Shown here: positions 46,321 through 55,025 of the stretch, one piece after another
Layout of the letters: the number at the start of each line of letters is the position of its first letter
Position numbering within the stretch: position 1 is the stretch's first letter
Source of the DNA: Promicromonospora sukumoe
GTDB lineage: Bacteria; Actinomycetota; Actinomycetes; Actinomycetales; Cellulomonadaceae
Reading direction: 5' to 3'
NCBI RefSeq assembly: GCF_014137995.1
Contig: NZ_JACGWV010000001.1
Coordinates: forward strand, 2,914,001-2,978,000
DNA: 64,000 bases
The notes under the pieces: generated by a model
What the model saw: the letters and a program-made list of their open reading frames with translations, nothing else
The model's database searches: none
Told to the model about the DNA's origin: nothing
Made by a program: the position numbers and the translations under genes

Positions 46321-47007
46321 TCAGCCGAGCAGGTCGATGACCTCGCCCGACGCGATGCGGCCGAGCACGTCGAGGTCGATCTGCTTGAGCGACGCCGCCC
46401 GGCTCAGGCCGGGACGCGGCGGCACGGGCACCTCGGCGGGCACGCCGAGGGTGCGGGCCCCCGACGCGAGCGCCGACGTGATGCCGGGGCCGGAGTCCTC
46501 GATCGCCACGCAGTCCTCGGGCCGCGCGCCGAACAGGTCGGCGGCGACCAGGTACGGCTCGGGGTGCGGCTTGCCGTGCGTGACCCCGTCGCCGGTGACG
46601 AGGTGGGCGAAGGTGCCCGCGGGGGCGCCGTCGGCCACGACCTGGGCCTGGCTGCGGTAGGACATGGTGACGATGGCGCAGGGCACGCCGGCGGCGCGCA
46701 GGTCGCCCAGCAGCTCCAGGACGCCGGAGCGCCACGGCACGGCCTCGCGGAGCTGCTCGTTGACGCGGTCCACGAGCCAGGCGACGATCTCGGCCGGCTC
46801 GAGCGGCACGCCGGCGTCGCGCAGCATGCCGCCGGTGGTCAGGAGGGCCTGCCCGACGGCGCCGAGCGCGTCCTCGTGCGTCCAGGTGGCGCCGTGCGCG
46901 GCGACGATCTCGTGCTCCGCGCGCATCCAGTAGGCCTCGGAGTCGACGAGGGTGCCGTCCATGTCGAACAGGACGGCGGCGGGCAGGGCTGACGATTCAC
47001 GGGGCAC
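46321..47007 (-). CDS. HAD-family phosphatase (beta-phosphoglucomutase-like)
   Basis: This protein of about 228 residues has HAD motif I FDMDGTLVDSE, motif II CAIVTMSYRSQ, motif III around HGKPHPEPYL and motif IV AIEDSGPGI. It resembles small sugar-phosphate phosphatases of subfamily IA; substrate unknown. Two GTG codons are in frame (47013 and 47007); the -10 TAGCAT abuts the first but lies 6 nt before the second, so 47007 fits a leaderless start. Confidence 0.88.
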   Translation of the reverse strand: MPRESSALPAAVLFDMDGTLVDSEAYWMRAEHEIVAAHGATWTHEDALGAVGQALLTTGGMLRDAGVPLEPAEIVAWLVDRVNEQLREAVPWRSGVLELLGDLRAAGVPCAIVTMSYRSQAQVVADGAPAGTFAHLVTGDGVTHGKPHPEPYLVAADLFGARPEDCVAIEDSGPGITSALASGARTLGVPAEVPVPPRPGLSRAASLKQIDLDVLGRIASGEVIDLLG

Positions 47008-47013
47008 CGACAC

Positions 47014-47019
47014 ATGCTA
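47014..47019 (-). promoter_or_regulatory. -10 TAGCAT of the leaderless HAD gene
   Basis: TAGCAT lies directly before GTG 47013 and 6 nt before GTG 47007, which supports the downstream start. Confidence 0.45.
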
Positions 47020-47081
47020 GGTGCCGACGTCGAACGGCTGGTAACGGGCGGTCGACGGGGCGGATGCCGGACGATAGCGCC

Positions 47082-47642
47082 ATGACGCACACCGCCGCCT
47101 CCGGCATCGCCGCCTTCACCTTCGAGATGGGCGTGCTCAAGCGCCTGCGCCGCTCCGGCTGGTGGCAGGTCGGGGTGCGCGACCCGGAGTCCGTGGCCGA
47201 GCACAGCCTGCGCGTCGCGCAGCTCGCCGCGCTGCTGGCCGCCGAGGAGGGCGCCGACCCGGCGCGGGCCGCCTACCTCGCGCTGTGGCACGACTCGCAG
47301 GAGACCCGCATCACCGACCTGCCGCACACTGCGCGGCCGTACCTCACCAAGCCGGACAACGTGGCGGTGACGAAGGACCAGGTCGCTCCCCTGCCCGAGG
47401 CCGCAGCGGCCACCGTCGTCGACGCGGTCACCGAGTTCGAGGCGCAGGAGACGCCCGAGGCGCGGTGCGCGCGCGACGCGGACAAGCTGGAGTGCCTCGT
47501 CCAGGCGGTCGAGTACCGCCACTCCGGCCAGGACGGGGTTCAGGAGTGGATCGACTCGTCCTACGCGGCGCTGACCACGGACGTGGCCCGCCGGGTGGCG
47601 GACGCCGCGCTCACGCAGTCACCGATGAGCTGGCGCGGCTGA
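47082..47642 (+). CDS. HD domain phosphohydrolase (YfbR/HDDC2-like)
   Basis: This 186-residue protein has an HD fold: SVAEHSLRVAQLA supplies the first metal His, ALWHDSQETRITDLP the HD pair, and ARDADKLECLVQAVEY the last Asp. Close relatives are 5'-deoxynucleotidases of the YfbR/HDDC2 group, so nucleotide dephosphorylation is likely but not shown. ATG at 47082 is preceded by GACGAT at 6 nt. It is divergent from the HAD gene. Confidence 0.85.
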   Translation: MTHTAASGIAAFTFEMGVLKRLRRSGWWQVGVRDPESVAEHSLRVAQLAALLAAEEGADPARAAYLALWHDSQETRITDLPHTARPYLTKPDNVAVTKDQVAPLPEAAAATVVDAVTEFEAQETPEARCARDADKLECLVQAVEYRHSGQDGVQEWIDSSYAALTTDVARRVADAALTQSPMSWRG

Positions 47643-47689
47643 GCCGGCACGACTGAGCCGGCGCGGCTGAGCCGGCACGACCGGGACGG

Positions 47690-48232
47690 TCACTCCGCGA
47701 GCAGCTCCTCCGCCCGCCGCTCCTGACCGGAGTCCAGGTCGCTGCGCTCGAACGCGGCGACGGCCTGGTCGAACGTGCTGTTCACGCGCGGCTCGATCTC
47801 GACGACGCTCGCCGGGGCGACGATGGCCCGCTCGTACTCGGCGATCCAGGCGTCCATGTGCGCCACGTAGGCGTCGCGGGCCGCGTCGAGCCGGCCGCCG
47901 TCGGCCAGCGAGACCGCCTGGGCGTCCTCCTTGGCGCCGAGGACACCGGACCGGGCCTCGTCGGCGAGGTCGGGCACGTCGGTCATGAGCGCGGCGGCGA
48001 GCTCCTCCTTCTCGTCGACGTCGGACGTGGCCTCGATCTCGTCGAACCGGCCGCTGACCTCGTCGATGTAGTCACGCATCGTGGACTCGCTGTGCTCCAC
48101 GGCGTCGAGCAGCACGTCAGCGGGCTCGCTGGTGCGCTCGGCCTGGGACCAGGCGATGCCGCTGCCGGCGCCGGCGACGACGAGCGCGCCGACGGCGGAG
48201 AGCATGACCCGGTGACTTCGCAGGTTGAGCAT
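47690..48232 (-). CDS. Exported or membrane-anchored alpha-helical protein of unknown function
   Basis: This 180-residue protein has an N-terminal hydrophobic segment (VMLSAVGALVVAGAGSGIAW) that may be a signal peptide or anchor; there is no lipobox. The rest is predicted helical, acidic and without cysteines, with two runs of heptad-like spacing. I do not recognise a family. It follows the broken kinase-like gene in the same orientation, 79 bp downstream, and may be functionally linked. Confidence 0.7.
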   Translation of the reverse strand: MLNLRSHRVMLSAVGALVVAGAGSGIAWSQAERTSEPADVLLDAVEHSESTMRDYIDEVSGRFDEIEATSDVDEKEELAAALMTDVPDLADEARSGVLGAKEDAQAVSLADGGRLDAARDAYVAHMDAWIAEYERAIVAPASVVEIEPRVNSTFDQAVAAFERSDLDSGQERRAEELLAE

Positions 48233-48311
48233 TGGTTCATCGTCACCCGAACCTGGACCGCTCCGCGCGCCGACCGGTGTGATTCGTGACGGAACAAACG
48301 GTCATATGCAT

Positions 48312-50637
48312 TCATTTCCGGCACTGATTCGGGTCCAGGTGCTCCAGCCGCTCGGCCGCGAGCGCAGCTCGGTTCATCCCGGCGCGGATGTACGGCGCGT
48401 CGGTGCCGGCGCTCTTGGGGTAGAAGATGCCCAGGTTGATCAGGCTGACGAACGAGGCGTAGACCAGCACGTCCTGCACGAGCCCCAGGGAGAGCAGCGT
48501 GCCGATGCCGATGATCGGGACCAGGTAGACCGCCACGGTGGGCTGCCAGGCAGCGAGCCGTCCGAGCGTGGCGATCTCGCCGCGCGGCACGGACGAGAGC
48601 CCCGCCGCACGGGCGCGGGCGTTGGTGGCCCAGGCGAACCAGAGGCAGGCCTGGACCGCCACGGCGAAGGTGACGTGGCCGACGAGGGTGAACAGGGGCC
48701 ACCAGTCGCGCTGCACGAGCGTCGGCAGCACCACGTAGAGGGGCGGCAGGATGGCCAGGGAGCGCAGGCCGACCTCCGCGGCGAGCGCGCGCAGCCGGTC
48801 GCGCCTGTCCCGGGGCATGGCCCAGACGGTGCTCAGCTCGGCGAAGACGTTCAGGTAGAGGCGGGCCGAGACCAGCGCGAACGTGAGCGTCACCAGGCGC
48901 ACGGGGAGGTTGCCCCAGGGGTCCGGGACCGGGTAGTCGGCGGCACGGACGTCGTCGAGGAACACCAGGCCGGCCCCGGACCTGCCGAACACCTCGTCCG
49001 CCATCTCGAACCACTTGGCCTGCCAGGACAGGCCGAGGTCGCGCGACCACCACGTGATCACCAGGGCGGTCGCGGACCAGATCAGGACGGCGAAGAGCCA
49101 GGCCCACCGCCGTAGCCGGCGGGCCTGGCGCAGGTGCGCGGCGCCCGCGGCGTCCCGGACCTGGGCACTGCGCGTCCGCACCATGCGGTGCTGGCGGGCC
49201 ACGGTCCCGGCGCCGGGCGACAGGTCGCGCAGCCGCTGCCACGCGCCTCGGGGACGTTCCCGCCCGTCCTGCTCGAGGATCGCCACCTCGTCACGCAGCA
49301 CCCGCCCGACCTGCTCGAACGTCGGTCTCGCCGGGTCGACCGGGGTGACCAGCAGCCGCCGGGCGGGGTCGGCGTCGGTCAGGTCCTCCAGCAGGCGGGC
49401 CAGCCCGACGGACACCACGTAGAACTGGTCGGGCACGGTGCCGTCGGTGGTGTGCGGTACCCCGGCGATCGCGACGAGCAGGGCGCCCAGGGAGTACAGG
49501 TCGGCGAGCGGGTGCCCGACGCCGTCGCGGCGCACCTCGGGTGCGGCGAACACCCCTTCGCCCTGCCCCTGCCCGGTGATGGACCGGGCGTGGAGGTGGT
49601 TGACGCCCAGGTCGACGAACCGCAGCCGGATCTGCCCGGACGGCTCGTCCTGGACGATGATGTTGGACGGCGTGAGGTCGTCGTGCCGCTGCCGGTCGCG
49701 CTCGAGCTCCGCGAGCGCGGTGAGCAGCGCACCGCCGAGGTCGCGCAGGGCCGGCGTGTCCACCGGGCGCTGGATCTCCCGGGCGGGCGGGGGCGGTTGC
49801 GCGGCGGCACGGCGGGCCAGGTACTCCCCCATCGTCAGGCCGCGCACGAGGTCCATGAGGATCCAGCTGTCGTGGCTCGCCCAGACGGGCACCGCCGGCG
49901 ACGGCTCGTCGGTGCCCTGCCGCCCGTGCGTGTCGAGGTAGCCGCGGGTGGCGTCGACGATCGCCGGGATCGTGAGGTAGGGGTGGATGACGCACTTGAG
50001 CACGAACGTCGCCGTGCGCCCCTGGGACGGCTGCGCGGCCCGCCCGGTGAGGATGAGCGACGTCGTGCCGTGCCGGTAGAACTCCAGGCTGGTGAGGTCG
50101 AGCGTAGAACTCCAGGCTGGTGAGGTCGAGCGCCGCCCACTCGGCCCGCGCCGGGCCGGACGCGCCGGACGCCCACCCGGCGTCCGGGCCGTGCAGCGCG
50201 GCCAGGGCGCGCCGCACGTCGGGGTCGGCGACGAGCTCGGTGCTCAGCTCGGCCGCGAGCCGGCCGGCGACGCGGACGTCCCACGGCGCGTCGCCGTGGA
50301 ACCGCACCCGGTCCGAGCTGTGCATGGCCACGAGCGTGAGCAGGTAGAACCCCAGGAACCCGGCGGTGCGGGGTGTCGTGGCGGACGCGTCGGCGCGTCC
50401 GGGCCACCACGCCCACAGGCGCTCGATCTCCCGCTCCCGGGTGACCTGGAAGCGGTCCGCGTACGCCCGGTCGTCGAGCGGCACGTCCAGGAGGGCGGCG
50501 TGCCAGTCGTGCGCGCGCCAGCGGTCCAGGCCGCCGCGGCGCCCGCCCGGCGCACCTCCCCCGGCCAGCTCGCCCACGAACCGGGTGAGATGCTCGAGTC
50601 TCCCGATGGCCCCGTCCCCCTGCCGCCCGCTGGTCAC
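48312..50637 (-). pseudogene. Serine/threonine-kinase-like membrane protein, frameshifted by a 28-bp duplication
   Basis: The reading frame starts at GTG 50637 and is broken at 50077-50132; removing one 28-bp copy restores a single 765-residue protein. The N-terminal 190 residues are unassigned. A kinase-like domain follows: the ATP lysine is probably in FVLKCV, the catalytic loop is HDDLTPSN (Asp and Asn kept, Arg and Lys changed), DLG replaces DFG, then FAAPEV and DLYSLG. The C-terminal 270 residues hold about five membrane helices. Three possibilities remain: a true null allele, a phase-variable gene, or an assembly error. A shorter product could start at GTG 50003, lacking the N-lobe. Confidence 0.8.
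50077..50132. repeat. 28-bp tandem duplication inside a coding region
   Basis: The 28 bases at 50077-50104 (TAGAACTCCAGGCTGGTGAG plus 8 more) are repeated exactly at 50105-50132. Because 28 is not a multiple of 3, it shifts the frame of the kinase-like gene. Confidence 0.95.
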
Positions 50638-50832
50638 GGACCGCGACGATAACGGAGTTCCAGCCCCGTGCGCTGGGAAAACGCTCCCGGTCCCGCGCGC
50701 CGCGGGGAACGGCGCCCGACGCCGGAGCCACCACCTCCCCGCCGAGCGGAACCGGGCAACCTGGGCGATGCTGGCACACGATCGACGGTTTCGGCCGGCG
50801 AGTCCCGGTACCGACCCAGGGGGAGACAGAAC

Positions 50833-51234
50833 GTGTTCGGACCCGACTTCTTCGAGCGGCTCTCGCAGCGGATGTACTACGACCTCGACGGCAACCCGAT
50901 CACGCAGGACCAGTGGTCGGTGCTCCGGCTCGGGGCCGGGTCCGCGCACCTCGCCCGGGACCACATCGGGATCTACCACGTGTCCACGGTGTGGACCGGG
51001 ATCGACACCACCGCGACGCTCGAGGACGACGACGACCACACCCCGCTCATCTACGAGACGATGGTGTTCGTCGAACGGCTCGACCCGGACGGTGTGCTCC
51101 CCGAGGACGAACGCCTCGACTGCACCGAGCAGCACGCCGAGCTGCACGCCACCCGGGAGGCGGCCCTGGCCGGCCACCGGCGCGCGACGGCGCTGGTCCG
51201 CCGGTGGGTCGCGACGGGACGCCCGGAGCTCTGA
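50833..51234 (+). CDS. Small protein of unknown function (actinobacterial/phage-like family)
   Basis: This 133-residue protein contains MYYDLDGNPITQDQWSVL near the start, then VSTVWTGID, PLIYETMVFVERLD and a C-terminal HATREAALAGHRRATALV helix. This layout resembles a small family found widely in actinobacteria and their phages, with no known function. GTG at 50833 has GGGGGAGAC upstream. The 195-bp region before it also serves the divergent kinase-like gene. Confidence 0.75.
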   Translation: MFGPDFFERLSQRMYYDLDGNPITQDQWSVLRLGAGSAHLARDHIGIYHVSTVWTGIDTTATLEDDDDHTPLIYETMVFVERLDPDGVLPEDERLDCTEQHAELHATREAALAGHRRATALVRRWVATGRPEL

Positions 51235-51262
51235 CGACGACGTACGACGCAGGGGGACAGCC

Positions 51263-51922
51263 ATGATGCAGACCACGACGCCTACTCTGACCGCCCTCTT
51301 CACCGGCCGGCGCGCCGCCCGACGCGCCGCGCACGGCGCACCGGCCTACGGTGAACCGGTGCACCGGACCGCCGCTCGGGACCTCGGTCCGCAGGGTGCG
51401 CGGGAGCTGCTGGCCGAGGTCTTCGAGCCCAGCACCGACCGGCTCGCCCACTCGCTCGGCGTCGGCCGGCGCGCGGAGCAGGTCGCCCGCGCCCTGGGGC
51501 GGCCGGAGCTGCTCGTCTCCGCGGCCTACCTGCACGACATCGGGTACGCCGCCGCGGCCCGCGACACGGGCCTGCACCAGCTCGACGGCGCCCGCTACCT
51601 GCGCCGCCTCGGCGCCCCGGACGAGCTGACGAGCCTCGTCGCGCACCACACCTCCGCCCTCGTCGAGGCGGGCGAGCGCCACCTCGACACGCGGCTGCGC
51701 GACGAGTTCCCGCCGCCGTCGGACACCGACCTGCTGGACCTGCTGACCTACTGCGACATGACCACCTCGGCCACCGGCCGGCCCGTCGACGTGGACGAGC
51801 GGCTGGAGTGCATCTACGACCGCTACGCGCCGGGCCACCTCGTCTCGCGCAGCATCCACCGCGCGGAGCCGCAGCTGCGGCGCCTGGTGTCCGCCGTCGA
51901 GGAGCGCCTCCGGGGGCGGTGA
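51263..51922 (+). CDS. HD domain protein
   Basis: This 219-residue protein has an HD fold: DRLAHSLGVGRRAEQVARAL gives the first His, SAAYLHDIGYA the HD pair and LTSLVAHHT a later metal His. Its substrate is unknown; the HDIG variant suggests a nucleotide or phosphate ester hydrolase. The first 45 residues are basic and low-complexity. ATG has AGGGGGACAG upstream. It follows the small unknown gene by 28 bp, probably in one transcript. Confidence 0.8.
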   Translation: MMQTTTPTLTALFTGRRAARRAAHGAPAYGEPVHRTAARDLGPQGARELLAEVFEPSTDRLAHSLGVGRRAEQVARALGRPELLVSAAYLHDIGYAAAARDTGLHQLDGARYLRRLGAPDELTSLVAHHTSALVEAGERHLDTRLRDEFPPPSDTDLLDLLTYCDMTTSATGRPVDVDERLECIYDRYAPGHLVSRSIHRAEPQLRRLVSAVEERLRGR

Positions 51923-51931
51923 CGCCCCGGC

Positions 51932-52405
51932 TCAGGTGAGGAACGGCTCGGTGCGCGTGGCGTCCACCGCGTGGTCGATGCGCAGCCGCATCGACGGGTG
52001 GATCTCCAGCTCACCGAGCCGGTCCACCGGCTGCCACACGACCTCGCTGGACTCGCCCGAGATGCGCGCGCTCCCCCCGGTGACCGTGGCGCGCATGCAG
52101 ATGGAGAACTGGGCCCGGACCTCGCCGTCCGAGTAGACGATCACGTGCCGGGGGTCGGTGTAGATCCCGACCAGGCCCGTGATGCGCACGTGGTAGCCCG
52201 TCTCCTCCTCGGTCTCCCGGACGCCCGCCTGCCGCACGGTCTCCCCCGGGTCGATGCCTCCGCCGGGCAGCGCCCACAGGTCGTTGTCCGTGCGGTGGAT
52301 GAGCAGCAGGCGCCCGCCGTCGTCGCGCACGGCCACCGTGACCGACGGCACCACCGAGTTCACCGCCGGTGCGGCCGGGTCGTCGAAGTAGTCGAGCCGC
52401 GTCAT
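51932..52405 (-). CDS. NUDIX hydrolase
   Basis: This 157-residue protein contains the Nudix box beginning GGGIDPGETVRQAGVRETEE and ending in the E-E-T-G segment, preceded by LLLIHRTDNDLWALPG. The enzyme would hydrolyse a nucleoside diphosphate derivative; which one is unknown. Its ATG overlaps the stop of the upstream XRE gene by one base (TGATG), so the two are translationally coupled. Confidence 0.9.
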   Translation of the reverse strand: MTRLDYFDDPAAPAVNSVVPSVTVAVRDDGGRLLLIHRTDNDLWALPGGGIDPGETVRQAGVRETEEETGYHVRITGLVGIYTDPRHVIVYSDGEVRAQFSICMRATVTGGSARISGESSEVVWQPVDRLGELEIHPSMRLRIDHAVDATRTEPFLT

Positions 52406-53166
52406 CACGACACCTCGTCCGGATCCTCCGTCCGCGGCCAGACCCTCAACGGCGTCGAGGCGTTCCACACCCGCTCGAAACCCGCCTGGTAGGCGGGCGC
52501 CATCGACGCCTCGGGGCCGTCCTTGAGGTGCAGCAGCGGGTTCGCGCCCGCGGGCGAGCCCCAGACGTGCGTGTTGACCAGCAGGTCGTCGTCGAACCGG
52601 AAGGTCGTCGCGTACAGCGTGCTGTCGTGCAGCCGCACCTCCACGCCCGGCGTGCCGAGCGCGGGGGCCAGGTAGGCCAGCACCAGGGCGATGCGCCCGG
52701 AGAGTCCCGTGCCGCCCTCCTCCGCGGTGCGCACCGTCACCGCGTCGCCCTCCGGGTCGCCCAGCAGCAGGCGCACCCGCACGCCGCGGGCCGCCATCGT
52801 GACGATCTCGGTGGTCAGGTCCAGGGTCTGGTCCGGCAGGAACGTCGCCGCGAACGCGTGCAGCTCGAACCGCTGCTCCACGCCCGCAAGGAACGCGCGC
52901 CAGGTCCCGGACGGCACCGCGCGGCGCGCCGGGTAGACGCCCACGATCTCCTGCGCGGCGGCCTCGGCGCGGTCGACGTCGCCCCACAGGGCCGCGACGT
53001 CGCAGCCCAGCGCCTCGGACACCGCGACGCGGTGCCGCGGGTGCGGGGTGCGCCCCTGCGCCACCCACCGCTCCACGGTCTTCGGGTCGACGCCGACGGC
53101 GGCCGCGAGCCGGACCTGGCTCAGGCCTGCCTGGCTCATCGCCGCGACCAGTCGTTGGTTTCTCAC
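52405..53166 (-). CDS. XRE-type transcriptional regulator with C-terminal ligand-like domain (DUF5919-like)
   Basis: This 253-residue protein starts with a helix-turn-helix domain (about 1-65) with GLSQVRLAAAVGVDPKTVE. The C-terminal 180 residues form an alpha/beta domain with ARGVRVRLLLGDPEG and a LYATTFRFDDDLLVNTHVWG segment, the latter like a phospholipase-D-type fold without a clear HKD motif; I would call it DUF5919-like from memory of similar proteins. GTG at 53166 has AAGGGGG upstream. It shares an operon with a NUDIX gene and has a matching dyad in its own promoter. Confidence 0.8.
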   Translation of the reverse strand: MRNQRLVAAMSQAGLSQVRLAAAVGVDPKTVERWVAQGRTPHPRHRVAVSEALGCDVAALWGDVDRAEAAAQEIVGVYPARRAVPSGTWRAFLAGVEQRFELHAFAATFLPDQTLDLTTEIVTMAARGVRVRLLLGDPEGDAVTVRTAEEGGTGLSGRIALVLAYLAPALGTPGVEVRLHDSTLYATTFRFDDDLLVNTHVWGSPAGANPLLHLKDGPEASMAPAYQAGFERVWNASTPLRVWPRTEDPDEVS

Positions 53167-53179
53167 GTGTACCCCCTTA

Positions 53180-53229
53180 GGGACGTATCTATCACCGAAA
53201 CGTCCCGGGCGCTGCCGATGGCACGTCCC
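53180..53229 (-). promoter_or_regulatory. Three GGGACGT half-sites in front of the XRE gene
   Basis: GGGACGT (53180-53186), ACGTCCC (53200-53206) and ACGTCCC (53223-53229) lie 14-63 bp upstream of the XRE start; the first two form a dyad with a 13-bp centre containing a TAGATA-like -10. This looks like an autoregulatory operator that could also act on the divergent gene at 53293. Confidence 0.5.
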
Positions 53230-53292
53230 ATACCCCCGGCGCATGGTGGTACCAGTCAGTCCACCTGCCCGACCCATGTCCCGGAGAACCTC

Positions 53293-53580
53293 GTGAACCC
53301 CATTGCCTCGCAGTCGGTCACAGAACGTCTCGGCGATGTCATCGACCTGCTGCGGCACGTCCGCGCGGACTGGATCGAGGTCCTGACGGTGACGCCCGAG
53401 CGGGTCTGCCTGCAGCCCTGGCACCTGGACGACGGCGAGTCCATCGCGCGGGCCCTGGGCCTGGAGCACGCCATCGACCAGCGCATGCTGAACCCCGGGT
53501 ACACCCTGTGGTCGGGCACCTGGCGGGGTGTCGAGGTGCAGGTCAGGGGCGCGCTGCGGGCCGGCGTGCCGGTCTTCTGA
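53293..53580 (+). CDS. Small protein of unknown function
   Basis: This 95-residue soluble protein begins at GTG 53293 (GGAGAA upstream). It contains LGDVIDLLRHVRADWIEVL, a cysteine in PERVCLQPW, and ends in a beta-like strand EVQVRGALRAGVPVF. I recognise no family. It is divergent from the XRE-NUDIX pair and shares their regulatory region. Confidence 0.6.
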   Translation: MNPIASQSVTERLGDVIDLLRHVRADWIEVLTVTPERVCLQPWHLDDGESIARALGLEHAIDQRMLNPGYTLWSGTWRGVEVQVRGALRAGVPVF

Positions 53581-53697
53581 GCCGACCTGCGACCCGGCCG
53601 CCGAGCTGAACGTCCCGTCCGGCGCCACCGCCGCGCCACCGATTCGCCCGTCCGCGAACGCGGCCGTGCCCCTGGTCACGTCGAGCGCCGCACACCC

Positions 53698-53703
53698 TAG
53701 GGT
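53698..53703 (+). promoter_or_regulatory. -10 TAGGGT of the leaderless PAC2 gene
   Basis: TAGGGT ends 6 nt before the ATG at 53710 (gap GGGGGG). It is part of the palindrome ACCCTAGGGT. Confidence 0.5.
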
Positions 53704-53709
53704 GGGGGG

Positions 53710-54588
53710 ATGACCGACGCGCATCACGAGCAGCCGGAGCAGGCCTCGCCTCGCCAGACCGTGCTCCTCGCTGCCTTCGAAGGTTGGAACGACGCGGGGA
53801 GTGCGGCGACCACGGCACTCACGCACCTGGCCGAGGTGTGGGGTGCCGAGAAGGTGACCGAGCTCGACCCCGAGGAGTTCCACGACTTCCAGGTCAACCG
53901 CCCGTACATCTCGTTGGACGACGACGGGAAACGCTCCATCACGTGGCCGACGACGACCATCTCGGTCGCGCAGGTGGGCGAACGCAAGGTCGTGCTGGTG
54001 CACGGCGTCGAGCCGTCGATGCGCTGGCGCAAGTACTGCGAGGAGCTGCTGCGGGTCGCCGACGAGCTCGGGGTCCGCACCGTCATCACGCTCGGCGCGC
54101 TGCTGGCGGACGTCCCGCACACGCGGCCCATCCCGATGACCGCGACCTCGGACAGCGTGGGCCTGCAGTCGGTGCTCGACATCGAGGCCAACACGTACCA
54201 GGGCCCCACCGGGATCGTCGGGGTGCTCCAGCACGAGGCGGCCGAGCGCAACCTGCAGTCCGTCAGCCTGTGGGCGGCCGTGCCGCACTACGTCGCCAAC
54301 CCGCCCTCCCCGAAGGCGACCCTCGCGATCCTCACGCGCGTGGAGGAGATCCTCGGCGAGACCGTCCCCATGGGCGAGCTGCCCGACGACGCCGCGGCGT
54401 GGCAGCACGGCGTGGACGAGCTGGCGTCCGAGGACTCCGAGATCTCCGAGTACGTGGCCCAGCTCGAGGAGGCGAAGGACACCGCCGAGCTGCCCGAGGC
54501 CTCCGGCGACGCCATCGCCCGCGAGTTCGAGCGCTACCTGCGCCGGCGCGACGGCGGCGGCAAGGACAGCGGGCCCGAGAAGCTCTGA
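53710..54588 (+). CDS. PAC2 family protein
   Basis: This 292-residue protein belongs to the PAC2 (proteasome assembly chaperone 2-like) family: VLLAAFEGWNDAGSAATTAL near the start, PSMRWRKYCEELL, and VITLGALLADVPHTRPI. In eukaryotes PAC2 helps assemble 20S proteasomes; bacterial members are common in actinobacteria but their role is unproven. The organism has a Pup-proteasome locus 12 kb away, so a link is possible but only inferred. Promoter pattern suggests leaderless translation. Confidence 0.88.
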   Translation: MTDAHHEQPEQASPRQTVLLAAFEGWNDAGSAATTALTHLAEVWGAEKVTELDPEEFHDFQVNRPYISLDDDGKRSITWPTTTISVAQVGERKVVLVHGVEPSMRWRKYCEELLRVADELGVRTVITLGALLADVPHTRPIPMTATSDSVGLQSVLDIEANTYQGPTGIVGVLQHEAAERNLQSVSLWAAVPHYVANPPSPKATLAILTRVEEILGETVPMGELPDDAAAWQHGVDELASEDSEISEYVAQLEEAKDTAELPEASGDAIAREFERYLRRRDGGGKDSGPEKL

Positions 54589-54630
54589 CAAGGTCCGAGG
54601 CTCCGACGAGCCCCGAAGTCATGAAAAGCA

Positions 54631-54666
54631 CAGAGGCCTGAGCCCCCGGTGGGGCTCAGGCCTCTG
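54631..54666. terminator. Hairpin between the PAC2 gene and a convergent small gene
   Basis: CAGAGGCCTGAGCCCC and GGGGCTCAGGCCTCTG form a perfect 16-bp stem with loop CGGT. On the minus strand it is followed by TGCTTTTC, a short U-run, so it best terminates the minus-strand gene; it can act on both. Confidence 0.75.
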
Positions 54667-54687
54667 ACGTGTTGTCGGGCGTGGCGA

Positions 54688-54903
54688 TCACGCGCTGCTG
54701 GAGATGGGCTCGATCCGCACTCCTGCGTCCGGCCCGTGGAAGCCCACCCATGTCTCGAGACACCGTGCGGCGTCCTCGACGCGGTCGTAGACCGGGGCGA
54801 ACCCTGGTCCGTTCCGTACCACTCGGTACCGCGTGCTGCACCTGGGCGCCGTCGTGACGGTGACCCGGGTCTCACCCGTGAAGTCTTCCTCGTACTCCGT
54901 CAT
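54688..54903 (-). CDS. Small basic/acidic protein of unknown function
   Basis: This 71-residue protein (ATG 54903 with GATGGGG upstream; ATG 54912 also possible) has TRVTVTTAPRCSTRYRVV and EDAARCLETWVGFHG, with two cysteines. I do not recognise a family and coding is supported mainly by the start site, strand context and terminator. Confidence 0.55.
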   Translation of the reverse strand: MTEYEEDFTGETRVTVTTAPRCSTRYRVVRNGPGFAPVYDRVEDAARCLETWVGFHGPDAGVRIEPISSSA

Positions 54904-54918
54904 GTTCCCCATCCTGCC

Positions 54919-54961
54919 CCGGGTTAAATGCAAACGGAAGCAGGGGCCAAAACTAACCCGG
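54919..54961. repeat. Inverted repeat CCGGGTTA/TAACCCGG between mshC and a small gene
   Basis: Perfect 8-bp arms (54919-54926 and 54954-54961) are 27 bp apart in an unusually AT-rich spacer for this genome. It could be an operator or a weak terminator for mshC. Confidence 0.35.
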
Positions 54962-55025
54962 TAAGCGCTTGGCGTGGTGCTGGCCTACCTCACGAAAACC
55001 GGGTCGAAATCAGGCTCGGAAAGGG

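Noticed and set aside
48312..50003. A normal kinase gene starting at GTG 50003
   Set aside because: This start would remove the N-lobe, and the frame continues upstream once the 28-bp duplication is removed.
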